DNA of 64,000 nucleotides from Lutjanus erythropterus (GCA_020091685.1 CM034603.1:24794595-24858594), one strand, 5' to 3'; counted from the first letter of the stretch, positions 44,581 to 57,620 are shown. Notes: generated by a model from the sequence alone, not told the origin. Numbers and translations: made by a program.

Positions 44581-45743
44581 CCGTGTCTTTCACCAGTTAG
44601 TCATTTTATTAGTTTTAGAGGCTTCCCTGAGTATGTTATACTCTGTAAAAGGAAGATGTAGTGACTTTGGTGAACAAACTTAAATATAACCGAGACCTAG
44701 TTCCAAAAGCATCAGTTTAAGGCAGATATAGAAAAGATCCTATATTTGTCCATAAAACATTTGAAATGTTATTGAAGTGTCTTCAAAGGACACTGAATAA
44801 ACATATTGTAAGGTTGCCCACGGTCACACACACAAATCGCCCCAAAGGGGATTGCTGGGAAGTAATCTAATCATTTCTTTTAACTGAGACACAGTGACAT
44901 GCAGTGTAGATAATGATCCCCATGAAAAATGGACTGTATTTTCAAAAGAATATTCCCTGTCTGCTGACATTAACATAAAGATAGTTCTACATCCTGGAGC
45001 CATATCAACAACATGTACTTATGTTTGGTTCCTTGTATTTGCATATGCAAATATATATTTTTTTTAAATTTTAATTCAGTCCTTTTATGTGACTTTCTGT
45101 GATGAACAAGCGGCATCAAGTGGTTGCACAATGAGGGTTCAGTACCACCAAGAAGAAGCATTTGTGTCATTTTAGACCAAGCTTAAAGCATTATAGCTGA
45201 AATTAACCACAGTTTAATATAGATTTTTACACGTCTATCATATTCAATGGCACAGTGTGAATATGCATTGTTGTTTGGGTGTACGGGCTGCCATGCGAAA
45301 TTAGTCGCGTTGCTTTGTTGAAATTACGGGGCGGGGTGTTGAGTGAGGGGGTTTGTTGAAGTTATGCCGCTGACATTTTGATCCCGCAGTGCATTAGAAG
45401 AATTCAGTTAAACATATTTGTGTAGGTTTCACAGGAGGAAGGTATAGTGCTCAAAACAACAGGGTGCTGTGACCCTTCACTTTGCTTACATAATTTGCAG
45501 CAGAATGCGAAAAGCTTTTAGACACAGATGTGACCCATTGTAATACCCTTCTAAATGCAATCAAACACTTTCTACAAATATGAGCAGGACTTTTTAAATG
45601 TGAACCCTTGTTTGACATGTAATTTTGTCCAACCCACTCCTCTTTCATTTCTCCATCAGCTCTCTCCAGTTATGCCCACATTTTCAGTTGATGAAATAGC
45701 TTGACAAAACACTAGTTTATGTTCTATGCCTGCTCTGAATGAG

Positions 45744-45774
<31 letters not shown>

Positions 45775-46290
45775 GATTTGAACAGATGTTAGGGCCAAAA
45801 GAAAATGTTGCATTTTGTAATGGCGGTGCAGTGTGGTCTTCAATATGTTGCTCTCTCTCACAATTTGTCGAGATTGCTTTACGGGAGTTGTTTCTTTTTG
45901 TGTATTCTTCAGGACATGAAATAATCATCCCTTGAACAAGCTTGTTGTGTCCTCGTAGCGAGATTGTCTGCATCAGCAAACAAAGAACATGTTATTTGAT
46001 AAGATGCTTAGATAGATGATTCTTTACTTTCATATGTTTGTATGATTATCAGGTGCAAATGGTGAAAAGAGGACAAAACAGAGCAGGTCTGCTCTCTTTG
46101 TATGTCTCTTTCACTGTGTACCATGAATTGGCTCTTGAAGACAGTTAGAAATTAGACTTTCAAATGAGGCATTAAACAAGGTGATGATCAACTGCCAAAC
46201 CTTAAGTAATGATATTCTCCATCCTCAAGTCCCCAGCCTTGCATAACCAAATGCACAAATCACAGAAAAAAGAACTGAAAATACATTATT
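44581..46290. other. Intergenic DNA, no gene seen
   Basis: Includes a 27-base poly(T) run at 45744-45770. The rest is unrecognised. Confidence 0.4.
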
Positions 46291-46760
46291 ATTACATATT
46301 GTGTTCACACGTCAGTCCCAGGGGACCGGGGGGGACATCACCGACAGATAAGCATGTTTGGGTGGCCTCTACCATCAGCTGGGGAAGGGTTACGCTTGGA
46401 TCTTGAAGGGGGGGCCCCCTCATGGGTATCACTTATTTTAAATCCTGAGCCACACCATCCCACCCCCCTCTTTTGCCCCCCTCGCCCCAGGCTCCACCCA
46501 GAAGTGTGGTTGCCTTTGTCATTGTAATCTGGCCCTGTTTGCTAAACGCTTCCACTGTTTACTCTCTGCTATAGGGGCTTGTATGAACAGGAGTCAGCAG
46601 GACGCAGGGTGACATCACTTTGGCTGGGGGGGTGTTTGAAAAGCTGCATTTGTGATTTCTCGGGGCCCCTTTCTTCTTCTTTTATTCTTCCCTGTCTCTA
46701 TCCAGGCCTGTCGAACGCATGAGCTAACTCAGGAGGCTAACATGGCCTACAGGGAGGAAT
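46290..46760. promoter_or_regulatory. G+C-rich candidate regulatory island
   Basis: Several G and C runs (GGGGACCGGGGGGGAC at about 46321; GGGGGGGCCCCC at about 46408-46419) in an otherwise AT-rich region. No coding frame. Could be a conserved element or simply a G-run patch. Confidence 0.25.
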
Positions 46761-48325
46761 TACACCTAATTACTTGAATAACTGCTAGGCAGCAGCCTTC
46801 CGTAGTCACCAAAAATCATTTCCAGGTCTCTGCCTTTTACTGATAGCCAGACTTCTGGTGACAGAACAGCTCGGACAAAAGCTTTTACATTCAAATGGTC
46901 CAGGAGAAATGAAACAGACTGACAGGTACAAACAGTAAAAAGGGGGGAAATCAAATTAACAGACAAGGATTTCATATCATCTATTTTTGTTGTTGCCGTA
47001 GCGATAAAGTCGCAGACATTGAAACTGGTCTGTTGAGCCATTGTTATCATCCCTGGCCATCTGCTGCTGAGGAGTGACATTCCCTCTCATTTGCATGATG
47101 AGTGATGTATGAGGAGCTTGGGAGGGCATATGCCCCGGTCTTATGACAAAGCAAGTGAAAGTTTTTTTTTTTTTTTTTAAACACATAGAATAAGGATCGA
47201 TATATGAATAGAGCTGGATAAAAAAGGAATATATCACCTGTGAGTACATATGTGTGTACATGTGTGTGTTTGCCTGCATGTATGTTGCATTTTCACTAAA
47301 GCGCACACAAATCTGTGGTGTCTGTGCATGTGTCTGTGCGAGTGTACGCGCGCATGAGTAGAGGCTAGTGCGCGCATCTGCCTTCTTGTGTGCCTGTTTG
47401 TGTGTTTTGCGGATGTGGGAGTAGAGCGAGGAGGGGGGTTGGTGGCTGTTGATGTGCAAATGTGCATCATGTTGAAGGGCTGTGAATGGGGAGGTGTGAC
47501 GTAAAAAGGGACCCGAACGCAGGTGCTTATCTCGAGGCTGTCAAAGGCACAGTATGTCATATTCCTGGGGACTACCTTTCAAAGCCACAGCACCAGCTCA
47601 GCTATCAAGAGACTCGGAGAAAATCAAACTTTTTGGATCACAGCACTAGGTTGGTGTCAAAGTTCTTTTTATTTAATATACTGTCAGTTTGGTCAGCGTT
47701 TATCACCACTGATACTCTGTATCGCATATGTGAACGACAAGCCTTTTAGCTCATGCTGTTAGATGCTGTCATGTGAAATCCAAAGCAGGAGCTGTAATGT
47801 ACAAGTGTTAGAAACTTATTCAGATTTACAGAGATTTACTCAGCGGCTAAACTTGTGTTCTGTGGATTTTACGAGCTTATGTGAAATAGTATGATGCTGG
47901 CAATTGTTTTGAAGTGTGTCAGGGAGTATTTAGAAAATATTGCGCTGCTGCTTGAACATTGTTTGCTTGATACAAATCAGTGTTCTTAAAATCTTTGCTG
48001 GAAAGCGAGCGCAGCTTCTGTCCAGGTTTCAGACAGTTTGAGAGGAGATTAAATGGCTCAAACTGTTTTTTGAGAGGCATGACCTATTTTTGATCATCCA
48101 GATAGCATGAGATACTGTCTATCTAGATTAAATTCACAGCATTTGTGTGGAGTATAAGCTTGTCTTAGAAGAGCACATGTTCGTATTGTGTGCAGAGACA
48201 AAGCATTGTCAGGTTGCCTGTGGCTTTGACAGTGACAGCTGTACATACAAGACCACTGAGCCTAATGCACTTAAACATTGACTCTGTGTTCCAATAACAT
48301 ATTTGAACAGTCAGTCAAGTATTTT
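46761..48325. other. Intergenic DNA with a TG-rich simple stretch
   Basis: 47245-47460 is a degenerate TG/TGCG-rich stretch, which accounts for the His/Thr-rich minus-strand ORFs. No gene seen. Confidence 0.45.
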
Positions 48326-48327
48326 AT

Positions 48328-48655
48328 TGCATCCTGTTCTGGCTTTCTGTAATTCTGCTAAAGTTTGAAAACTATATGCTAATGTTGAATATAGTGTGAC
48401 TGTAAAACTGTCTACAAATCTTCTTTGTGTTATACTTTTTGGGCAAGTTTTCGATTTAAACAAATTCAGCAGGGCCAAAGAATTACATTCTGTTCTGAAT
48501 TTTTGTAATTATTTGCATTGTAACTGTGGCAAAGTCTAAAAACTATATGCTAATCCTGACTGTAGTGTGATAGTAAGAGACTCTACAAGTGAACTTGTGT
48601 GTTATACGTGGGCAAGCCTTAGCTTTGAACAAATTCAGAGGGGGCAAAGCACTCG
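48328..48655. repeat. Local tandem duplication, unit about 170 bp
   Basis: AAACTATATGCTAAT occurs at about 48369 and 48540, with TAGTGTGA, TTGTGTGTTATAC / TTGTGTTATAC, GGGCAAG and AACAAATTCAG in the same order in both. Two diverged copies. Confidence 0.8.
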
Positions 48656-51600
48656 AGTGTCTCCGGAGCAACTATTGATTTAGGAGGACGGATGCTGGTT
48701 AGAAAAGTTCATCATTTACTAGTGAGTTGCGGCACACTAATGGCTCAAAATCTGCTTGATGACCCAACTTAAAGTTGAGAAATATTTTTAAAAAAGTAGT
48801 AATTTTTTTTTAAATGAGAGCAGACTTTAGGCCTACATTAGTGCATGAACTTATAATCACAACTTTAATGTCTTTTTAGATTTTATTCTTTTTAACAACA
48901 AGAAATAAACATTTATCTTAGCGTAAAAATGTGTGTAAACTAACATAATCTGCTATATCTGCCAGTCACATCTATTGACATCTCTTTCGGAGGCATTATA
49001 CTCTGTGATTGAGGCGTTAAATCATTTCTAGGTTTGGAGAATTTCACTGGAAAATTTGGAAATTTTTCAGTGGTGAAATAAATTGAAATGCCGGTTGTCA
49101 CTCTGCCTGTTAGCCTCCATTTAATCACGACTCCCATCAGCTTATTTCAGTCAGCTCACATCTCTCAACAAACAAGAAAAAGAGCACCAAAAGACATTAG
49201 ATAACACAGCATTGTGTAACAGTGTCACATATCTGTAATCCTTCAAAAAAGTTTCGTGAGTTATTTAAAGACGATCACATACGAAGACAGGACCTGTAAG
49301 CGAGGTTATAAAGTTGCACCTCTACTCTTTGTTTTAATTACAAAAGCAGCACAGGCTACAGCAGAGGATGTGTGGCAAAGCAGTGATAAGTAAGAGCCAT
49401 TATTCCTGTCTGCTCCCCACCCTCCGCTTCAAAGCAGGATGTTAGTTGCTACACAACACATAAATGTAACCTCTGTCCGCCTCCAGGAGCTGTCCATGGT
49501 ACCTGCTGCCCAATAAAACTGCATCCACAAACTTATTCTCATAGTCGAAATACACTCTAAACTTCTCTGATGGAAAAATGTTTTTGTCTGTTTTCAAGAA
49601 ATAATATATATATATATTTTTTTTAAAGTTATACTTTTGATTTCTAGTAGCTTGTTTTAATTATTGTCAATTTTCAATTGCCGTCGGGTGCACACAATAT
49701 AAGCAACAAAATTATATGAAAAAAAGCTCAGCACACATGTGAATCTGATACATATTGTGTTACCTGTTTTTTACCCTACTCAAACTTCAGTTAGTTAATC
49801 CAGGAAAATGAATTATGTGGATTTAATTCAACAAGGTCTCAGAAATGATCCATCTGCTGTTGAGCAGCTGGTGAAAGGATAAATGTAATTAATTACTTAA
49901 CTTTTGAACAGTATGACAGAAAAAAACACTGCTGTTTGTGTGTCCTACTGGAAAAAATGTAAAGCAACAGTCTGACATATACCTTTCAAATTAATTTCTT
50001 TTTTTCTCTTTAATTCTTAGTAACATGTTATATTTTAAATAGCCTTTCCATGTTGTGTCTGATATTGTTAAAAAATGGATGTGTGTAAATGTATAATCCA
50101 TATAATTTCATGAATTTGTCACAATGGTAATATATCACTTTGAAATATTATTAGTAATATTACATAAATTAGAGTTAGAGCCTATAGTAAATTAAATATT
50201 ACAATATATAATTACATGTGTAGAATTTTAGATAAGAGTAATCCTCATTATATTAATTATATATGCTTACAGTGTAATTTTAATTATTTTTTTCTGCTTG
50301 TTCCTTTAGAAGTGGACTGATCCTAACCAGACACTTTAGAACTTACCAGGCAAATAATGATTATTACAACATTTTGAAAAAAAAAAAATGTTAGTTGTGT
50401 ATTATGGCTGTTATGATTTCTAGCCTGCTTTTACTGTCCAGTAAAATGATCTGAAAATGTTAACAGGGTTGAATCAGGTGGGATTTTTCTAAAAAGATAA
50501 TAAAACAGAAAAATCCTTTTAGTGAATAGTTATATTTGCTTGACAGGGCAAGACTATGAAATGTTCCCAATTAATATTACATGGGATTTTCTTTTCCCTG
50601 CCCCTCTCCTTTTTTAAAAATATATTTCAGAATTTACCTTGATTGTAATGTACCTCATTGGCTGTGGTTTTGTTTGTTGGCCTAACTATAAAGGATCTGC
50701 TTATACCCTTGTGGGTTGGGAAGAATTAGGATTTATGAATTTATTTCCTCTGTTGTATTGTTTAAACAGCTTTGGTTTAGTTTTGATCCCTTCCTCTTGC
50801 CTTTGAGGCTGTTCCACGGTGTCAGCTGTTGACTGATAGTAAGAGAACTGCCTCACAGTGTGAATGAAAGAAAACTAGCGGTTGGTAAACACTGATAAGG
50901 GATAAATAGAAAGCGGTCAGGCAGAGATAGTTCTGTGGGAGCCCAGATTGTGTGCGGTCTGTTAAAATGAGATTCTGAGCCTGTCCTTTTTATTCTTCCT
51001 CCCCTCCCCTCCCCTGTGCGGCGTTTGTCTGGAAAATCTCCAGTGACCCGGCTCGGCAGTCCCAGGCTGCAGTATTCTCTTTTTGTATTTGTTTTGTTTT
51101 CTAACAAGGGTCAAGTTGGCCAATAGACATGTCCCTGATGCTTATAGACAGCTGTCATGACTTCAAGTACTTACAATAGTTACATTTTACATGCATTCAT
51201 GGTTCTGCACCAATAAGCACTGCAGCAAGAGATTTGCTACAAAAAAAAACCTAAACATGTACACAGTTTTGTTTTTTATCGTCATATAATTTACCTCTGA
51301 AATCCTTTAATTTTCTTTAAAAAGCTGAGTAGCAGCACTTCCATCCATCCTCTCATATAATACCCCTGCATATGTGCTCAAAATGTAATTATAAGTATAT
51401 ATCACCATGTAATATTAATTACAGTCACATAATTATATATTTACACTCTTTATTATACACCCTGAGGAATATAAATCTCATTTCTCAATTGCAGTCACTC
51501 TAAATGACTGTCTTACTCAGCTTGTTCTTTCCAGTAATCATTGATTTTTTTTTATTCTGGGGGTGAATCTATCTTTTATGTGATTAAAAAGACCTTCAGA

Positions 51601-51770
51601 GGTCTTACCTTGAGGATCACCATGTGGTGTATTTACACAGAAAATAATTCAGCCCATTGTAGCCCAGCAGCTAATGAGATTGGTTGTTAAGTGAATGACA
51701 CAAAGGCTACAAAAAAAAAAAAAGAAAAAAAAAGAAAAGCTTAGCGTTTCGGGTGAATATCACAGTGTCC
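48656..51770. other. Long AT-rich stretch, no gene seen
   Basis: About 3.1 kb with runs of A, T and TA. No exon or repeat family recognised apart from poly(A) tracts at about 51711-51735 just before the next candidate exon. Confidence 0.4.
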
Positions 51771-51773
51771 CTG

Positions 51774-51799
51774 CACACACACACACCACACACACACAC
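51774..51799. repeat. (CA)n tract upstream of candidate first exon
   Basis: About 26 bases of imperfect CA repeat. Confidence 0.8.
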
Positions 51800-51885
51800 T
51801 CTTCTCAGCAGCGAGGAGACTCTGGACTATACCCTGTGTACCCCACCTCGATATCCTTCTGCTCCGTCTCCTCCCCGACGTCACC

Positions 51886-51918
51886 ATGAGATGCAAAACA
51901 AAGGCTAAAGGGGGCATG
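51886..51918 (+). CDS. Candidate first coding exon (11 codons)
   Basis: ATG in a strong context (GTCACCATGA) opens MRCKTKAKGGM and runs straight into the strong donor ATG|GTAAGT, phase 0. The 100 bases upstream are pyrimidine-rich and of first-exon character. The short basic peptide faintly resembles the R-T-R-S-K-G start of the MYT1/ST18 zinc-finger family, and st18 is an rb1cc1 neighbour in other vertebrates. The resemblance is too short to prove identity. It does not splice in frame to the 60120 segment. Confidence 0.35.
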
Positions 51919-52348
51919 GTAAGTCGAGCTCGCGATTCTGCCCTGTCGGACATGTTAACATGAGTGCATTTAGATGTGGGAGACAAGTGATGCTGTTTGT
52001 CTGTGTGAGGATGTGCTGTGTGTTAAAGCCTCAGGCTCAGATAAGTAGCTTCATGGAAGGGTCAGTAAGAGAGATGCTGTTCTATGTGACTCAGAATAAG
52101 ATCACCACATTTTTACTTGACCATTCTTAACTTCTGAATTGCTGCTAAAAGTTTTCTTTCCATTTTAGCCACTTTCATAGCTCACACTTCGTGTGATGTG
52201 CACTTAATGCCAGTTTGTATCGGAGCTTTGACTTGGCTTTGACTCTCTAAAGTGTCAAGGTTTATTTTTTTGTGTTTGTGCCTGTACTCAGAGGTAGTTT
52301 ATTGTGGTTGATCCCTGAGTAAAGCGTGACTCAGTGTTGTCCAAGGAT

Positions 52349-52646
52349 TAGGGCTGCAATTAACGACTATTTTCAGTGATGATTAATCTGTTGGTTATTT
52401 TCTTGATTAATCGATTACTTGTTTGGTCTATAAAATGTCAGAAAATGGTAAAAAATGTCAATCAAAGCCCATGTGATGTCCACAACCCAAAGATATTCAG
52501 TTTACTGTGATAGAGGAGTAAAGAAACCAGTAAATATTCACATTTAAGAAGCTGGAATCAGAGAATTTGGACTGTTTTTCTCAGATTATCAGAATAGATG
52601 GCGTTTAATTTAATAGTTGAGTATTCGACTAATCACTGCAGCTCTG
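52349..52646. mobile_element. MITE-like repeat (family B, copy 4)
   Basis: The best-preserved family B copy: TTAGGGCTGCAATTAACGAC at the left, ATTCGACTAATCACTGCAGC at the right (inverted ends), and the landmarks GTCTATAAAATGTCAGAAAA, CCACAACCCAAAGATATTCA and TTAAGAAGCTGGAATCAGAG inside. Non-coding. Confidence 0.8.
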
Positions 52647-54230
52647 TCGAGGATGTATCTGAAAATCACTGAAATGTACAATAGAGCATGACAGCACAGC
52701 AGAGGATCTTGTTAAGCACCCAGACTCAGTTTGTATCGATTGCTGAACTGTTAAAATACTCACTCATAAGTGAATAGATGCTGTTTCGACACATTTTGAA
52801 CACTGTGCAGATATCTTCCCTCGGACTCTTTCGTTTTTTTATCTCTGAATAGTAGCATCACTGGAGCATCATTAGTGATTGCTGTAATACAAAAAATTTA
52901 AGTGCATTAGCTTATCGTACTCCACTGTCATACTGGAAAAGTGGGTTAAAGTCCATCGCGTATATTAAACCCTGGACTTAAGTCAAATTTACATTTTGTT
53001 AAAGATTACTCCTTTTATTGATGCATATAATCATATTCATGGACCATCTGCTGATTTGGCAAGCGTGGATCAAACTCACAAAACAGCCCTGCTAACCTTT
53101 TAAGTACAAAATAGTCTGGCTTAACTCTGCTCGCCCAGAAGTGTGCATGGTGTGTGTGTGTGTGTGCGCGTACGTATGTGTGAGTGTGAGAGATTGTATG
53201 GATATTGGATAATACTTAATTTAGATCCTCCAGGCTGCTCATGCCATATTTTATTTTATCATGATCGCTTTGGTAGCAGACCAGGGCTCGTGTTTGAACA
53301 ACTGAGCAAATAATTTTTGTCTGACAATAAGCAAAGCTGAATCTTGGTGTAAGGAATCTGATTAAACTCTTGACCACAGTGTACAGCTCTGAGTTTATAT
53401 CCGTCGCCATGGTTACGTGGGATTTCACAGTGCAGCTTCGCACACTTCCACCTGGTTGTGAGCGGCTACGCGGGCCTCACCTCTTGAGTGTAATAAAACG
53501 CTGCTCAAGGCTTGTCTAGTTATTCTGATAACTGATTTAGTCGTGAACTATCTCCCAGTGTGTGTTTCACAGAAATAGGAAAATTCACCATCGGGCATCC
53601 TTACTGCACGAAATACTTATGTTCGACTCATTCCAAACAAAGCTTACGCAGATTGAGAATTCATATGCCAGAGGTAAATCCGAGTTAACACGGATTTATA
53701 CTGGCATGAGTTAAAGGACTAGAGTTTGTAATCCAGGTGGCCAAGGGATTTTACCATACAGTGGCAAAAATCACTTAAAACTCCCCCAACATCCTAAGCC
53801 ACTGAGCTCAGTAAGCAGACAGATTGTTCAGAATTGATGACAGCACAACTATATCAGAGCTGGACTCTGTGTTTGTGTCTGTGTGTGCATGTACGTGTAC
53901 CCGTGTGTTTGTGCGTACGCCTGTGTGCACATATGTGAACATGTTTGCTTCCTATATATACTCAATTAGTACTAAAGGGGCTGTTTAGAATAAGACCTTG
54001 ACAGATTGGCATTATTTTGCTTCAACAGGGTAGGGGAGGTGTATTGGGAATACTGCCTTCTATCTGCATAAACATCAGTAGCATAAATAAAAAGACATCA
54101 ACCTCCATTTCAGTGGCCCCTGACTGATTAGTTAAGTGATCAAAGGTGCTATAATATTCAAATAATTAATGTTTTAATAGTCTTTTGTGTCCAATACTTT
54201 AAAAATACAAGCAAAAAACAAAGGTGGGTC
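52647..54230. other. Intergenic DNA, no gene seen
   Basis: TG-rich simple patches at about 53148-53195 and 53870-53940. Otherwise unrecognised. Confidence 0.4.
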
Positions 54231-54233
54231 TCT

Positions 54234-54697
54234 ATTAGGGCCCAATTGATACTATATTTTTGGGGCCAGTGCAGATACTGATGTTAGGGAGTAAAAAAAT
54301 TCTGAAATTTAAATGCTTTGTACAGAATATAATATACAGAACATAGAATATATACATAAACACAGTTTTGGCTAAAATGACATCAGGGCGCTGAAACAAC
54401 AAACTTTCATTTGTATATTTAATAATTATAAATAACTATGAGTAAAAAAAACATAAATAAAGCAAAATGTATTCTTTTATTTGACTGGATTTAAGAAAAA
54501 AGGATCAAATGTGTGATCAAATGCTGCCTATAAAGCTAACAAATGAAAACAGCAATATGTTCTGTTTAAAAAAAAAGTTTTCGTATTGGTACATATGGGA
54601 CAACGTATATGCCGATACTGTTATAGACGGACACAGCTTTGATAGGCCAATATCAGGCCGATAAAATTGGTCAAGTAATATATCGGTCCAACTCTAA
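54234..54697. mobile_element. MITE-like element with TTAGGGCCCAATTGATA-type ends
   Basis: Left end TTAGGGCCCAATTGATACTA and right end ATATATCGGTCCAACTCTA are imperfect inverted copies. Subterminal CCGATACT / GGCCAATATCAGGCCGAT motifs are typical of a widespread fish non-autonomous element. No ORF. Confidence 0.6.
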
Positions 54698-55429
54698 ACA
54701 CTATATACTAAAGTTGTCACAAAACCAGAATTTTAAACTTCAGTACTAGTATAAAATAAATAAATAAAAATGTTCAGTACGTCTTTCATTACCAAAAAGT
54801 CCTGGGGACACAAAATATGATATTTTTTTTGTTTGCAAAATGTGTCCCGCTTTTAGTTTCAGTTTGATTTACCCACTAAAATCTCTCTAAACAGCGTTCT
54901 CTGACTGCCTATCTACCAAACCTCCAGATGAGAGAGGAGATGCTTTGTGACTTCCTTTGTGCTGGCTCTTACCTGTCAGGCCTTTAATCTTTTTAATCTT
55001 TAATACTATACTTGTTTAAAAAATGGCAATCAATTCCATGGCAAAAAAAAGTCATACACACAAAAAATAGCATAATTTTGCTTAGCTTTTTTTTTTTTTT
55101 TACATATATATGAACAACCTGCACACAGTGATACAGAAAAAGTCACTGACCACTCTGGTTCTGCTCCAAGCCACATTTCAGGCAGGACAATAAAGACCTA
55201 AACTTTATTCATTTTTTATAGCTCTGATACTTTCATACTACAATTAATGGATATTGAATTGTTTTTAACATGTGATATCAAAGAATTATGAATATTTCAA
55301 CCTTACTATATACCCTCATGTGTGTATGGGTCAGTATTTGTGTGTGTGTGTGCGTGTGAACGTGCGCAGCCGTGTGCACATGTGTGTGGAGGACAGAGGA
55401 GCAGAGATAGAGTGGAGTTGTTTAATGAC

Positions 55430-55835
55430 AGGAACAGCTGACTCATTTAGAGAGAGCAGTGAAAGGTAATTAACCCTGGGAAAACTACAGCTGCCATGCG
55501 AGCTGTTCACTTCAGCGCAATCTGATTAGGAATCACTGCTCGAGTCCCTGACTCCTTTCAGACACTGTGTGTTCGAGGTAAACTTTTCCCTTTTGCCCCG
55601 GAGAGCCCTGGAGCACTGGAGACCTGCCTTTTGTGACGGGGGGGATTAGCTGGAACGGTTACTACGTTTCTCCAAATTGCAGACCACCTGGTAGCATTCA
55701 TGCAACCTCCTCCATGAAAGGGCCTCCTTGGGCAGGAACAATGAGCAGGATTACTCTGCTCATTGTTACACCAGGGCTGGAACTTCTTTTTCCCCAAACA
55801 CCTGTCCCCAAATTAGACAGGTTTGAAAAAGCATG
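55430..55835. promoter_or_regulatory. Candidate conserved non-coding island with a strong hairpin
   Basis: About 400 bp of non-repetitive, balanced-composition sequence containing a perfect 12-bp inverted repeat (55737-55767). No splice-bounded exon. The open frames on both strands have no family resemblance. Confidence 0.3.
55737..55767. repeat. Perfect 12-bp inverted repeat with 7-nt loop
   Basis: AACAATGAGCAG (55737-55748), loop GATTACT, CTGCTCATTGTT (55756-55767). It could form a DNA or RNA hairpin or be a paired binding site. Confidence 0.85.
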
Positions 55836-56169
55836 TTCATGACAGAATTCAAAGATTCAAACTAACATGAGAGTGGTTTGGCAGACTGGAGACTTGCCAG
55901 TGGATGAATTGTCTGCCACTGCGTTTATTATGCTATTGATTCATAGTGTAGTTGTAAGAAGATACTAATGTTATTTGTCTCAATATTTTGGTGTTCTTAA
56001 TTGGATTGAAATTCACAAATAAAATAGCATATCATCTAGGCCCCTTTCATACGATAAGGGAACTAAAAGCACCAGAAATTTGGTCAAAAACAGAAATTGG
56101 CTCTTTGATGTCAGAAGAAACAATCTGGACTTGGTGCCTCTGTGTGGTCCGGCTCCAGATGAACTCAAT

Positions 56170-56640
56170 TTAGAGGGAAGGCTTTGGGATGACTTTGGAA
56201 GGCGATTACAAGATTCATAAATCACCTCGGCAAAGGTGTCACCATCTGACTCTTTTATGGGACTCTTGCTAACTCCGTCCAATAACAAGTTTCCCCTGTA
56301 GTTATGCCATCATAACAAATCATTGAAGCGATAGTGGCTAGCCAGGCTCCTAATTGTCTGTTAAGAATTCTGTGAGCTGTGTTCTTTTATTGAAGCATCT
56401 CTGTCTTGGAGAAGTGATAAGATGCCAATACGCTCCTCTATAAAAGTACTCTTTGGCAAAAGGCACAAACACTTTGCTTGGCCGTCAGGGTAGCTGTGAG
56501 GCTGTTATATCTGAAATCGCAGTTGACTTCAAGATTTTTTACTGTGTCTGCATGAATCCAGAAACCTCTAGCAGGCGGAGGAATGCTCATAAAGTGCCGG
56601 CAGAATAATTTTCTGTCACATACAGTATATATTTTTTGAT
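56170..56640. promoter_or_regulatory. Candidate conserved non-coding island
   Basis: High-complexity sequence with no simple repeats or ORFs, including AACAAATCATTGAAGCGATA and a GATAAGATG GATA-type site. Judged by texture only. Confidence 0.25.
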
Positions 56641-56829
56641 ATTATTTTTTATTTGAAAGGGCATATACATACGCAGCACATATAAAACCCTTCTTTTCTT
56701 TCTGAAATTTATACTAAACAAACTCATCTTAATATTTAAAGTACATTTGTGAAATTCTGTTAATTAATTTTAATGACGAAAAAATTAATGGTACAATTAA
56801 GTGTTGATTAACTTTCAGTTTTAGGGATG

Positions 56830-57620
56830 TAAAAATATGTTACATATTGCGATATCATGATTAAAGAAATGCCGGACTGTGACTATATGTACTATTATTA
56901 CATGTATTATTCACAAATATTTTGTTTTTATTTTATTTTGTAAAAGGACTGTTACTGACTAATGCATTGTTTTTGTTTTTGCAATTGTACATACATGATT
57001 CAAGCATTCATTGCCAAAGACAATTCATGCCAATTTTGTGCACATGGCTGGCTACTTTTATTTTATTTTATTAAAGAAAGAAAGCAGAAGCACTTTAAGT
57101 TAAAAGAAAAAAACAAATTTTATATTAAAAAAATTCTGTACACTTCAGATTCATTTTAATAAAGGACATTTGTTCCATAATTTTTCTTTTTTTTAATATC
57201 ACAATAAATATCGTATGTGGACTTTCCATCATGGTTTTTGGTATCATTACAATCCTACTCAATACCGTACCAGATTGTGACAGTATATGCTGAAATATTA
57301 CATGCTTAATTATTTTATTTTTTATTTTATTTTATAAAAGGACTGCTACTGATTGCTGCATTGTTTTGTTTGGCAATTGTGCATACATGATTCAAGCGTT
57401 CATTGCCAAAGACCATTCATGCCAATTTTTTGCACATGCTTAGGTCATGGCTGGCTACTTTTATTTTATTTTGTTAAAAAAGCAAAGCAGAAGCACTTGG
57501 AAATACTAATTTTATACAAGCATAAATGCTGTACAAATCAGATTTTTTATTTTAATAAGGACATTTTGTCAAGTCAACAATTTCTCTGTTCCTTAATGTT
57601 GCGATAAATATTGTATCGTG
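56830..57620. repeat. Tandem duplication of about 392-bp unit
   Basis: CATACATGATTCAAGC lies at about 56991 and 57383, with CATTGCCAAAGAC, TTCATGCCAATTTT, GGCTGGCTACTTTTATTTTA and AGCAGAAGCACTT following in both. Each unit seems to derive from a fish element with GATATCATGATT / CAATACCGTACC-type sequence near its ends. Confidence 0.82.

Noticed and set aside
45656-45979. ORFs spanning poly(T)
   Set aside because: Homopolymer-driven; no family match.
46977-47560. 160- and 108-codon minus-strand ORFs rich in His, Thr and Ala
   Set aside because: Encoded by a degenerate TG-rich simple repeat.
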